DNA of 64,000 nt from Bradyrhizobium sp. C9. Lineage in GTDB: Bacteria; Pseudomonadota; Alphaproteobacteria; Rhizobiales; Xanthobacteraceae. The notes beneath the pieces are model-generated. The model saw only the letters and a program-made list of their open reading frames with translations, ran no database searches and was not told where the DNA came from. Shown piece after piece: positions 22,118-31,047 of the stretch. Each line of letters starts with the position of its first letter. Position 1 is the stretch's first letter. The stretch lies in contig NZ_NWTG01000003.1 in assembly GCF_002532045.1 (NCBI RefSeq), forward strand, positions 1-64,000. The letters are read 5' to 3'. Position numbers and translations under genes: made by a program.

Positions 22118-23704
22118 ATGCTCAAGGCTACTCTGAGAATAGGTGATCTGGAAAACTTCGATCCTGCCGTTAAAGACTGCTCAATAGCAATTGGTGAAAG
22201 CTACATCCGGCCTTTCCAGCATAAGAGCCTTGAGAGCCTTTTGCTAAAGAACTCTGACCAATGGTTCTTCGTCATACGGGAGCGTCAACGAATAGCAGAC
22301 GAGTTCGGCACCCATTCCATCGCCACAGCTAGCGCTACTGCGGATCAGCTTCGTCAGCACTACCGACAATGCATGCACTGGCCGCTCGACTTTGTCGTGA
22401 TCGAGGCCGCCCGTCGAGGTCCTCGCTTGCGGGTACGAGCTGGCCATATCGGCAGCCTGCCGATCTACTTCCAAGTGGAGGAACGCACTCGTACGGTTAC
22501 GCTCTCCTGGGATTTCGTCGATTTTTTGAGTACATCGCGAGCGCTTGATAGAGAGATTATGGCTCATCATTTGTCGATGAGAACGTTTTACTCTGCGCGG
22601 CAGGCCTGCGTGGGAATTAACTTGCTGACTGCCGGCGCAACCTTGTACGTCGCCAGATCGGAGACTTCTTTTGAGTACGGCTCATTAAATCCGTTCGCTG
22701 ACGAGCTCTCTGGGCGGGACCAGAGCAATGATCTCCTTGAGTTTTCGGATACTTTGCAGGAGGTTGTTCTCTCGCGGCCAACCGGCATTTGTGCAAGCGC
22801 TGTGGAACTGAGCGGAGGTATGGATTCCGCTTCGGTCGCGATTGCTGTCAGCAAAAGCGTGGAAACGCTAACATGTGGCGGCATACTGCTGGGCGACGGG
22901 AGTAGCCCCAGGCAATCTGATCGGCGAGCGCGCATTTTGAGCGCACTGAATTGCCGCGATCACTCCCTTGAAATGCACACCCACATGCCGGCGATCGACC
23001 TGAATCTTGCCCCAGAACGACGCCTGCCCCTCACGTCAGAGTATTACCTTGAGGCGTTTGAGGCACTCTGGGACAGGTTTCGCGCTGACGGCTGCGAAAT
23101 CGTCTGGTCCGGCATAGGCGGCGACGAGCTTTGCGCTTGCTCTACCGCCGAAGAGGGGGACCCCAGATCTTCATCCTCACGTCACCTGGAGATCGCCGTT
23201 GAACTTGCAGAAGGCCTGTTGACAAAGCGCGCGCTCGACGCCGCTCATTCATCTTTCCTTTTTAGCGCGCCGCTTAGCGCGACCGTATCCACATTTCTGC
23301 TCGCAAGCCTATGTCATGCTCGTCCGCTTGCAAAGCGAGGACTTTGGCCCGTTCGGCCGCTAGGCGATCGGAGATTGATCAATACTGCAGCGAAGCTTCC
23401 ACTTGCACTTCGCGCGGACAAGGAAATACTCCGTTCTTACCTGCGCAATCGGCTGGGCTGCGATGCGTTTCCGCGCGGTTATGTAAAGGAGACTTTCGCG
23501 CTTGTGTTCCCAAAGGCGATTGCAGCGCGTGCAGACACAATTTCGTCGCAGCTTTCCTGTTGCGCGCTGGCCGACTTCGGCTTGGTTGCGCAAGAGTCCG
23601 TTATGGCGCTCTTGAATAGGGTGTTAACAACGCACGAGTTTTCCGCAACGAGCGCCTTTGTTCGCTTCCTGTGGGCGGAACGCTTCGTTCGGCAACTCTG
23701 TTGA
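22118..23704 (+). CDS. Asparagine-synthetase-like enzyme (lasso cyclase-like)
   Basis: 528 residues from ATG 22118 (MLKATLRIG). The N-terminal part resembles the degenerate amidotransferase domain of lasso cyclases (VRAGHIGSLPIYFQ then a TLSWDFVDF segment) and has no N-terminal Cys nucleophile. The ATP-binding loop SGGMDSAS is at about residues 231-238, and WSGIGGDEL near 331 is the second conserved synthetase segment. Such enzymes adenylate an Asp or Glu side chain; in lasso loci they close the ring. It is preceded on the same strand by the 57-residue ORF. The usual B protein (PqqD-like plus transglutaminase-like protease) is not visible next to it. Confidence 0.8.
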   Translation: MLKATLRIGDLENFDPAVKDCSIAIGESYIRPFQHKSLESLLLKNSDQWFFVIRERQRIADEFGTHSIATASATADQLRQHYRQCMHWPLDFVVIEAARRGPRLRVRAGHIGSLPIYFQVEERTRTVTLSWDFVDFLSTSRALDREIMAHHLSMRTFYSARQACVGINLLTAGATLYVARSETSFEYGSLNPFADELSGRDQSNDLLEFSDTLQEVVLSRPTGICASAVELSGGMDSASVAIAVSKSVETLTCGGILLGDGSSPRQSDRRARILSALNCRDHSLEMHTHMPAIDLNLAPERRLPLTSEYYLEAFEALWDRFRADGCEIVWSGIGGDELCACSTAEEGDPRSSSSRHLEIAVELAEGLLTKRALDAAHSSFLFSAPLSATVSTFLLASLCHARPLAKRGLWPVRPLGDRRLINTAAKLPLALRADKEILRSYLRNRLGCDAFPRGYVKETFALVFPKAIAARADTISSQLSCCALADFGLVAQESVMALLNRVLTTHEFSATSAFVRFLWAERFVRQLC

Positions 23705-24405
23705 GCACGCCACCATCGACAATTACCTGTCACAACACTTGCTAAGCAAGAAAGAGGTGAGAAGTGGACGGTCTCGCTCATCGGCACGATGGAACGAGAC
23801 AGTGTCGGCGCGCAACGGCGGGGCTCTCGGCAGAAAACGCGACACTAGACGCCACTGCTTACCCCTGTTCCGTCATGTCGTTTTAGCCGCGCTTACCGTT
23901 AGATAGATTCGTTCTTTTAAGGCTGGTCGCCCGCGAAGAGAGGTGCTATCCGCGCGCGCACTCTCTCCCCGATCTCGGCAAGTCTAAGGATAGGACTCTT
24001 CGGTTTCAACCTAGCGCTGCGCCACTAACAGACTCTATAGGGGAATGCATTTGAATTGCCTTGGTCGGCCCACAACTAGGCGGCAGACGGACCTGCGATG
24101 CCCCGAGCGCGGTTACTGCGCGTTGCCAATCGAGAGTCGAGGCCTTGATCGAATCAACAGATTGCAATCGCTTCAAATTCTTGCCCCGCACTCGGATGAT
24201 AACGTGCGGCTCCGCGGTGTGCTTTGCATGATCCTTGATGGCCACTCTGTCCGCTCCACGGGCGATCATGCTCCAGCGGCGAAACTGGAACGGCTTCAGC
24301 GGCTGTCCGCAAACTTCTTTACGCTAGAGGACGCGGCCGCTGTTCCCACGAGCGGCCGCGCTGCGAGGCCTGATCCTCATTTTCTGCTTGGTTGGTATCC
24401 GGTGG
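23705..24405. other. Region downstream of the cyclase-like gene
   Basis: I looked here for a lasso B protein (Cys-His-Asp protease pattern) and saw none in any frame. Only short frames occur. Confidence 0.45.
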
Positions 24406-24612
24406 TTAGTGCTGTACGCACGCCGGATCGGTCAAACAAAAAAATAGATCGCAGATACCATTCAAGGGGTCGTCCGCGCATTGAGGATATGACGTGTCGG
24501 CTACCTGCACCTTGGCAGCGACGGGTTGAGCGCCGGCTTCAGCAACAAAGGCCGGCACTGCCGCCGTTGCAAGCGCGATCGCGCTCGCAGTTACAAACAG
24601 CAATTTTTTCAT
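24406..24612 (-). CDS. Small exported Cys-containing peptide (68 aa)
   Basis: 68 residues with a textbook signal peptide (MKK, then LLFVTASAIALATAA, with possible Ala-X-Ala cleavage near residue 28). The mature part has four cysteines in its last 25 residues (CADDPLNGIC, FFC, PAC). The ribosome site AAGGAG lies ten bases before the ATG, supporting a real gene. No family recognised. It lies 0.7 kb beyond the lasso-like locus on the other strand, with no proof of a link. Four cysteines suggest two disulfides outside the cytoplasm. Confidence 0.65.
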   Translation of the reverse strand: MKKLLFVTASAIALATAAVPAFVAEAGAQPVAAKVQVADTSYPQCADDPLNGICDLFFCLTDPACVQH

Positions 24613-25268
24613 TCCAGAGTCGCTCCTTTAGATCGGCCCCAAGCCGTCCTCATGGATATATGACGTTGCCACAAGTGGTAAAATTGATTTTCTTGATCAG
24701 GCCTATCTACGGGATGGATGAGTTCGGACATCTGCGCAGGCTCGGTTATGAGTCGCTCGGAGAAGCCGTCTATGGTCGGTTTCTCGCCGGGCTCGAAGCG
24801 GTCCGCATCGATCTGAGCAATCGGACAACGCGGTAACTGCATCGTCTCAGCCCAATGACGTGCACTGCTTGGAGTCTGGACGTGTGCTGCCCGAGGGGCC
24901 CGTCACAAGCGAACTCATTATGACGGATGCGACGACTGCGGCGATCGCTGAAATTCCATTCGTTTGTTCGGCTACGCCACAGGCTACACCGCAGGGCTTC
25001 GACCCGTTCAAGTACGGCGGCATGCTGCCAATGAAGCGAGAGTCCATTCCTCAACTTGCCACCGAGGGCGATATGGTTGCTGCGAGCGCGGCCGACTTCG
25101 TCGCGCAGCGACGGCGGCACTGGCTGCAGCCATCAGCGGACACCTCCTCGAAGCTCCCGATCGCGGCTGCCCCCTACAAGGTCCACATGGTGCTCACTGC
25201 CACGGGAAGAATCATGGCCCAAACGGATTATCACCATGGCGATAGCTTTTGCGAAAGTAGAAGCGCCA
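24613..25268. other. Unassigned region
   Basis: A plus-strand frame (24860-25273, 137 codons) is open but has no recognisable motif and no clear ribosome site. I do not call it a gene. Confidence 0.35.
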
Positions 25269-25475
25269 AATGACCATTCACGGATATGCCGCGTTAGCAT
25301 CCAGGACCTGCCAGTTCGACACCCTAACGGCGGCCGGCGCGACCGCGATCTACCGCAAGAAGATCAGCGGTCTTCGCGCCGATCGGCCGCAAGTCACACG
25401 GTTGATGATCGCAGCCTCCAACCCAACGTGGTGCTGGTGACGAAGCTAAACCGGCTCAGCCCCGCGAGCTAATGG
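25269..25475 (+). pseudogene. Serine resolvase/invertase N-terminal remnant
   Basis: The plus frame begins MTIHGYAALASRT and continues GATAIYRKKISGLRADRPQ, matching the start of serine recombinases (normally MxxxGYARVST with the nucleophile serine, then FREKISGxRADR). A frameshift follows and the next frame reads VTKLNRLSP, the expected next segment. The remainder is gone. It is a mobile-element relic. Confidence 0.65.
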
Positions 25476-25823
25476 CTTGATCGAACGCATAGGCAAAGCT
25501 TATACTGCATTCCGCTCGCTCGGCGATAGCGCTAGTCACTCGCACGTCGCCTAGGAGCACGCGGTTGCGGTTACCTTGCCGTGAGCGGATAGCAATGTTG
25601 AAAGCATTGTCGAGATGATGCTCGATGCCGGCCCCGTGCAACGACACAGCTTACCGCAATCGCGCGTCGATCGGCGTCTCGCAGCCTGCCAGCGGGTCCG
25701 ACGATGCGTACCCACTGGCGGCGCGAACAATTCACTGCAGAGCGATGAATTGCCTATTTCGGCAACGACAACCGAAGCGATCAGGGTTCTAGCCCGGCGC
25801 GATCGGTCACATCGGGTTGGGTC
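25476..25823. other. Unassigned region
   Basis: A minus-strand fragment (NRNRVLLGDVRVTSAIAERA) near 25530-25590 has coding character but no full gene. Nothing else seen. Confidence 0.35.
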
Positions 25824-26399
25824 TCATACCCGCGTAAGCTTAACGAACCCTCCTTCGGCCAACTCGGCTTGGTATGTTCTTCCGTTAAGCTGGATTGTTG
25901 TGGGGGTGTTCGCGGTCGGCATGAAACCTTCTTCGCGCAACTTGTCCATGAGGGCAGGTGTGGCCCATTGCTGTGCTAGCGGCGTTCCGAAGCGCCGATG
26001 CTCCGTGAAGAATGCTCCGAAGTCCGGTATCCCCGCCCGGCCTGCCCCAACCACTTGGTCCTCCGCAGGGTTATGAAAAAGACGAACGCGATTGGAATCG
26101 TCCCGACCGGCCGTGTAGCGGTGACCTTGGATTTCATAGGTCATCGTTGGCTGGTCCGCGTCCGGCAAGAGACCATGATGGAACAGCCGCTCGACCATTG
26201 AGTCAGGAGCGATTTGCGAACCATGGGAAAATCTGTGGGGAGCGGCAAATGAGACATCTACCGCTTCTTCAGGCGCGGCAGATGATGATGGTCCGGCTTC
26301 ATTCATGATCTGACTGAACAAATCACGATCTTCCTGTGTCCAGACGTGCGCCGTTGGTGATCCTGGTGAGCGGGTATTATCGATCGGGTTGGGATCCAT
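25824..26399 (-). CDS. Small candidate type III effector made of two GLLP/YTA modules
   Basis: 191 residues. After a Ser/Pro-rich start come two copies of a module of about 60 residues: first at about 55-115 (RFSHGSQIAPDSM, GLLPDAD, YEIQGHRYTA, RLFHNP), second at about 125-191 (a more diverged LMDKLREEGFMP then IQLNGRTYQAEL). The same module occurs in the 37255, 59470 and 57186 proteins. A strong tts box is 122 bp upstream, so expression under TtsI and secretion are likely. No catalytic motif is visible. Confidence 0.75.
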   Translation of the reverse strand: MDPNPIDNTRSPGSPTAHVWTQEDRDLFSQIMNEAGPSSSAAPEEAVDVSFAAPHRFSHGSQIAPDSMVERLFHHGLLPDADQPTMTYEIQGHRYTAGRDDSNRVRLFHNPAEDQVVGAGRAGIPDFGAFFTEHRRFGTPLAQQWATPALMDKLREEGFMPTANTPTTIQLNGRTYQAELAEGGFVKLTRV

Positions 26400-26520
26400 A
26401 CAGCTCTCCTTTCTGTTATGAGAACAATGGCCTCTTGAAGTATCTCCCCGGCGAGTGCCCTGGAGTTCACCACGAATTCAGGCATGTGCGGCTTCGTCAT
26501 CGAGAGGCCAAGTTCGCATG

Positions 26521-26549
26521 CTAAAAAAGCCGGCTTTCGAGAAGCTGAC
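26521..26549 (-). promoter_or_regulatory. tts box for the 26399 effector
   Basis: The minus strand reads GTCAGCTTCTCGAAAGCCGG, nearly identical to the TtsI consensus, pointing toward the start at 26399. Confidence 0.85.
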
Positions 26550-27530
26550 GAAGGTCGAAGAACGGAGATAAAACCGCGGGCCGCATCTGCCACGTCCGAG
26601 ACGACCATCTCCGAGTCAAGTCTCGTTCCGCCTGACCTTCGCAGTCGGTGCGCGCGTCTGAGTGGTCCATCGCGTCCCACCTGGTGGGGGCTGGTTCGGA
26701 GGTCTAGGCGACGCGGGCAGACGCCGGGCACAGTCTTACAACGCATATGTGCATCTCGATCTCAGCCCGCGACCTGTCGTTCTGCCTTACCCTTCGAGCC
26801 TACGCTCGGATTGCCAACCAGGATGAGCGGAATAGCCCGGCCAGCGCAACAAAGAACACACGAGGACGCGGCCTACGAGAGAATCCGGCAAGCGATAAGC
26901 GAACTGTTCACCCGATGGAGGGTACGAAACGAACAGGTCCCAGCACCTTCTGGGGGCCATGGAGGCCGATGCTGGGACCGTCGTGGCCATATCCCAGGGT
27001 AGCAAACGGACAGGCCGCCTTATTGAGCATCGTCAATTCGATTCGTCAAATCGGCCCAAGGAGCGTATTCTCGCGGGATGCCGATCACTCGGAAATCGCT
27101 CGAGATTCGCCAGCTTCGGCCAGTCGACCCACCACTCAGTGCAGTGGTCCGCCTATGCGAGCCGAATGGACATGCTCGCATACTTGCACCAATGTTGGCG
27201 CGAATTCCTGATCGAGCTTAAGCAGGACGAGGTGCGCCTGCTTCGGTCCAGGAGCGAGCGACACCTCGCGCTCCGCCTGCTGCCTTCAGTGGTGCACAGT
27301 TTCTCGTCCAGCGGCCGACCTCGCCGCAATCGACCGAATTTCCTCATCGCGGAAGACGTGCTCGCCTTCTGCAGTGGACGGAAAGCGTGGTCTCCTCACC
27401 GGGGCTCCATCCTCGCCCGAGTCGAAGTCTCGGACGTCCTGGAGCGGATCAGCGGCCCGCATGGAATTCGGAATCGGAGGCATTATTGATGGTGTCAGCG
27501 CAAGCGGCACTCTATCGCGAGATACGCGCA
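26550..27530. other. Long region with open but unassigned frames
   Basis: Plus frames (for example 26959-27489) and a minus frame (27286-27591) are open. None shows family motifs or a convincing start. The minus frame is Ser/Arg/Pro-rich like effector tails and may be a shifted extension of the next gene. Confidence 0.35.
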
Positions 27531-29798
27531 CTACATCCCATGTCGAGCCAGTTGCATTGAGCCGAACTCCGCCTCGAGACGGGGATACCATGACTTGCCG
27601 TCAGCTGTGCTCAACAAGGACTTGCAGAACGCCGGCGTAAGCTTGCCGCGGTGGATCACGACGTCTTCGTGGCCCATTGCAGCTCGAGCATTCTGCCAGA
27701 GGCGATTGTAGCCGCGTTGTTCATTGGATTTCACGTGGCAAGCGGCAAATTCGGCGTCGTCCATTGTCGCCAGCTGCCACGCATAGAGCGGCCGCTTCGT
27801 ATGAATATGCACCCACATCGGACTTGGCATTGCACCATTCCCCAGTGCCTCGGGCTGCAACTTCATCTCGAACAGCGTCCCTGGCACGCCCTTCAACGCG
27901 CGCGGTGCCTCCAGGGGCGCCAATTCCTTGGCCGCCTGCAAGCGTTCAAGGTACTGCTGAGATGGGAAGGCATAGGTCTTCATGCAATCCATCTTGATCA
28001 TGGCCTTTCGCGCCTTCAAAGCGTTTGCCTGCCCCTGCACCTCGGACAACATCGCCTTGAGGCTGACGATTTTGTCGTGCACTTCGGGCACTTGCACCGG
28101 CGTGAGTAGGCCGCGTCGACGAGGCTCCTGCAGCGCGGCTACACAGGCCTCAATCTCAGCGGCCTGGCTCTGCAGGCGCTCGACGACGGTGTCCACGACG
28201 TGATCGGCATCTTCGGGTTTCATGTGGCGCGCTTGCGAGATGGCCCTTTGCTGACCGGCCAGATCGAATTGCAAAAGTTCGTCCAATCGCTGGAGCAGTC
28301 GTGTCAGTGCCTCTTTCGATGGAGGGGCCTGCCACATCGCCAAATGTTCCGCCGCCGACGATGACGCCCTCGCATGTGCCTCCTCTGCGGTCGCGAGTTT
28401 CTTGGTGCCCAGATCCGAAAGCACGATAACCTTGGCTGGTGGCGCCGTGTCGGCGTCGAGCCCAGAGGGCTTCAGCTCCGGCCGCCCGACGGCCGAACTC
28501 GCCGCGCCAGCGGCCGGCCTGCGCTTGCCTTTCCCCTTCCTGCGCGCCGCAGTGCCTTCGGCCACCGCAGTGCTGCCGGTTGTGTTGACAGGCAACGCAG
28601 CTTCAGCCTCGGCTGGAGCTGCAATGATGGCCAGCATCTTCGGCTGTACTGCCAGGAGGCGCATGATCTCATGGGCAGTGACCCACGCGGCTTCCTCGAT
28701 CTGATCCAGCAGTTCCAGCGGGAGATTCTCACCTGCTCCGACATTCCTTAGCTCGCCAACCATGTCGTGCAAAGCCGACGCAAATTCCGATAGCCGCTCC
28801 ATAACCCCTTCCAGAACGGCGCAGTTCTGTGCGTCGAGGGCCCGTCCTTCGCTGTTTAGAACAGCATCGCCCGTCGAGAGAAATGCCGGAACAACGTCCT
28901 TGATGAAGGTTCCGAGTAGACGCGTCCCACCGTTCTCACCCAAGAGAATTTGCCTGACGGCTGGTTCGCTCGTCTGCGATTCAATCATGACCCGCGCGAG
29001 AGCGACCTGCGATTGCAGATGCATGTTCTTGGTAAACAGCGCCCAGCCGGTATGCAGCCGTAGTGCAGCCTGTTCGGCCTGCCGCATCTCGGCCGTTGTG
29101 CTTGGCAAGTTGGCCGTGGCCGCGCAGACGGACTGCATCCGTTCCGAGCGCAATGCCTTCTTTCCCCACCATTCCACGCAAGCCAAATAGTGTTTCGCCA
29201 CACTGGACGCCGCTCGGGTCAGTTGGTCTGGCGGAGCGTTGGAGAGGCGGATCCGCTCAAGCACCTTTGCCGCATTCTTCCTGCTCTCCTCCAGGGCGTA
29301 GGTGGTCGGGGTGCCCAGCGCATTGCACTGGTCCGCTGCCTCGAGCGTCTCGTCACGAAGTCGACGAGCCTGATCGTCAGATAGAATGCTGCGCGCTACA
29401 TGTGAGGGCAGGTTCGCGTAATGGTCCAGAACTGCTGAGCCCGCCTTGACGAACTGATCGATCAGTTCTTGCTCCTCTGGCGAATTCTGGGCGTTCACGG
29501 CCGCATTGCGGCATGTATCAAGTTCCACAAGCAGGCCGTTCATTTTTCGCATCGCTGGCTCGATCCCCTCACCTCCAGAGGAAATGGGGACTGCCGCACC
29601 CGAACCGGACGGTTGGCTCGTGAGCACCGCCGTTTCATCTTCAGGCGCGGAGCGCATGCGCTCCACGACGACGTCAAAAAATTGGCTGCCTTCAGCAGGG
29701 ATGAGACTGGTCTCCGAGCGCGAACTGCTCGATCCCGACGTGCTGTCGGCTCCTGCAGCCCCAATGTGCGGTTCGCCAGGTCGGCCTATGCCCGCCAT
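27531..29798 (-). CDS. Large candidate type III effector, XopP/RipH-like
   Basis: 755 residues from ATG 29798 (MAGIGRPG). The N-terminus is Ser/Gly-rich without a signal peptide, as is usual for type III effectors. The middle is helical, with a basic low-complexity patch (RRKGKGKRR) near residue 430 that might act as a nuclear signal. The C-terminal domain (about 630-745) contains FEMKLQPE, MWVHIHTKRP, EFAACHVKSNEQRG and VVIHRGKLTPAFCK; this and the length remind me of the XopP/RipH (HLK) effectors of Xanthomonas and Ralstonia, an identification from memory. A weaker tts box lies about 40 bp upstream. Confidence 0.7.
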   Translation of the reverse strand: MAGIGRPGEPHIGAAGADSTSGSSSSRSETSLIPAEGSQFFDVVVERMRSAPEDETAVLTSQPSGSGAAVPISSGGEGIEPAMRKMNGLLVELDTCRNAAVNAQNSPEEQELIDQFVKAGSAVLDHYANLPSHVARSILSDDQARRLRDETLEAADQCNALGTPTTYALEESRKNAAKVLERIRLSNAPPDQLTRAASSVAKHYLACVEWWGKKALRSERMQSVCAATANLPSTTAEMRQAEQAALRLHTGWALFTKNMHLQSQVALARVMIESQTSEPAVRQILLGENGGTRLLGTFIKDVVPAFLSTGDAVLNSEGRALDAQNCAVLEGVMERLSEFASALHDMVGELRNVGAGENLPLELLDQIEEAAWVTAHEIMRLLAVQPKMLAIIAAPAEAEAALPVNTTGSTAVAEGTAARRKGKGKRRPAAGAASSAVGRPELKPSGLDADTAPPAKVIVLSDLGTKKLATAEEAHARASSSAAEHLAMWQAPPSKEALTRLLQRLDELLQFDLAGQQRAISQARHMKPEDADHVVDTVVERLQSQAAEIEACVAALQEPRRRGLLTPVQVPEVHDKIVSLKAMLSEVQGQANALKARKAMIKMDCMKTYAFPSQQYLERLQAAKELAPLEAPRALKGVPGTLFEMKLQPEALGNGAMPSPMWVHIHTKRPLYAWQLATMDDAEFAACHVKSNEQRGYNRLWQNARAAMGHEDVVIHRGKLTPAFCKSLLSTADGKSWYPRLEAEFGSMQLARHGM

Positions 29799-29839
29799 GT
29801 TCCATCTCCGATGCAATCAACAATGCGCAGCCTAGCTGG

Positions 29840-29868
29840 ATAGACCGCCTGGCTGACGACTGGCTGAC
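29840..29868 (-). promoter_or_regulatory. Probable tts box, imperfect
   Basis: The minus strand reads GTCAGCCAGTCGTCAGCCAG: the GTCAG, TCG and AGC positions match the consensus, with TT replaced by CA. It faces the effector starting at 29798 at unusually short range. Confidence 0.55.
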
Positions 29869-30420
29869 GAAGGGCGCTCTTCGGATGCACAAGAGAATCC
29901 GAGTCGCCCGAGTTCCGATTCCATGGAAACTGCTGTCGCGCTGGAGATTGCGATGCAGCGAAGAACGCGACGCCGCAGGATAGTTAGTGCCGCGCGGGGC
30001 CACAGCCTGGCGTTGCCTCGCCGTGAGTGTGCTGTCAGCCGCGCAGCATCGGCCGTGCTGGCGATCCTTAAGAACTCCGGCCGATGCCGGCGCTTTGTCT
30101 AACAGACTTGCCAAGGGCCATCCCGTATACTGAAGGACCGTCACAAGCATGCCCGCATCGTGGAGCGGACTGGAGAATGATGGTGAAGGAAAGTACCGCC
30201 GGATGTCGATTTGCAGACCTTCGGCAGCTGCAAGCGTCTTGTTTCCGGGCAAAAGATGCTGGTCTTCGCTCGAAGTTCACAGATCCAACGATGCACGAAT
30301 CCCGGCTGGATGTGGACAATTCGTCAAAACAACATCTTCTTCTTACATTCAAATTGAGCAGAACGGACGTCGCGAAACTCCAAATAGGATCTCGCTGAAG
30401 ACGCCGTCCATAGAATACAC
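29869..30420. other. Intergenic region
   Basis: No recognisable gene. Short frames on both strands lack motifs. Confidence 0.4.
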
Positions 30421-30774
30421 TCATAAAAATATCGCAGCGAGCGTGCCCAGTGCACCGAGCGCCAACCCGATCAGCGAGCCTGCCGTCGGCACGTCTCGAA
30501 ACAGCAGCAGGGTTAGAATCGGTTCCACCACTAAAATTGCTCCCACTGATATCGCAATGATGATCCAGATGTTCTCGAGATACATGTAGCCCAGTGCATA
30601 TCCGAAAACGAGCAGGATGCCGCCGAAGGATATCAGCAGACACATCGGCAAGAGCGTTGCCAGATCCCCGCCGGCCTTTCCAAACCGCTTTGAGGCAATC
30701 AACTCTGCGATGATCGAAAGCGCCTCTCCAAGGAAAATCGCCCCCACCGCTACAATCTTCAATGTTAAGCTCAT
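30421..30774 (-). CDS. Small four-helix membrane protein, SMR/EamA-like
   Basis: 117 residues with four hydrophobic segments at about 5-25, 40-60, 65-85 and 95-115. Size and spacing resemble small drug/metabolite transporters (half of an EamA pair, or the SMR type), but the conserved SMR glutamate in helix 1 cannot be assigned with certainty (a Glu at residue 17 is in GEALS). It lies just downstream of the P450 on the same strand and could export that pathway's product; this is inference. Confidence 0.6.
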   Translation of the reverse strand: MSLTLKIVAVGAIFLGEALSIIAELIASKRFGKAGGDLATLLPMCLLISFGGILLVFGYALGYMYLENIWIIIAISVGAILVVEPILTLLLFRDVPTAGSLIGLALGALGTLAAIFL

Positions 30775-31047
30775 CGCCTGAGGTATCGAAACGCTAGGTC
30801 AAAGGTCACTTCCAATATTGGAATCCATCTGGCTGCCTTTGACAGCCGGAAACGCAAAGAGCTCGGCCGCCCCCCCCCCGTTCATCCCCCTCGCGGGCAC
30901 TCAACACCTGCTGAATGCCGCCTAGTTCCTGAGATGGAAATTCCTTCACGCCGATCAGCCGCTTTCGCGGACTATGCAGCGACGAGAGAGGTCAAAGGGG
31001 GAGACCAAACCGCGCAGCTGGCGGCTACCAAGCCGGAGCATCACGAC
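30775..31047. other. Spacer between P450 and the small membrane protein
   Basis: About 270 bp, including a run of nine C residues near 30870. No gene seen. Confidence 0.4.

Noticed and set aside
23705..24400. Possible lasso B protein downstream of the cyclase-like gene
   Set aside because: No frame shows the Cys...HAW...D pattern of the B2 protease or a PqqD-like domain.
26959..27489. 176-codon plus-strand ORF
   Set aside because: Arg/Ser-rich composition, no motif and no ribosome site; probably chance in GC-rich DNA.
30865..30885. Run of nine C residues as a possible phase-variable tract
   Set aside because: It lies between genes, not in a recognised promoter or reading frame, so no switching role can be supported.
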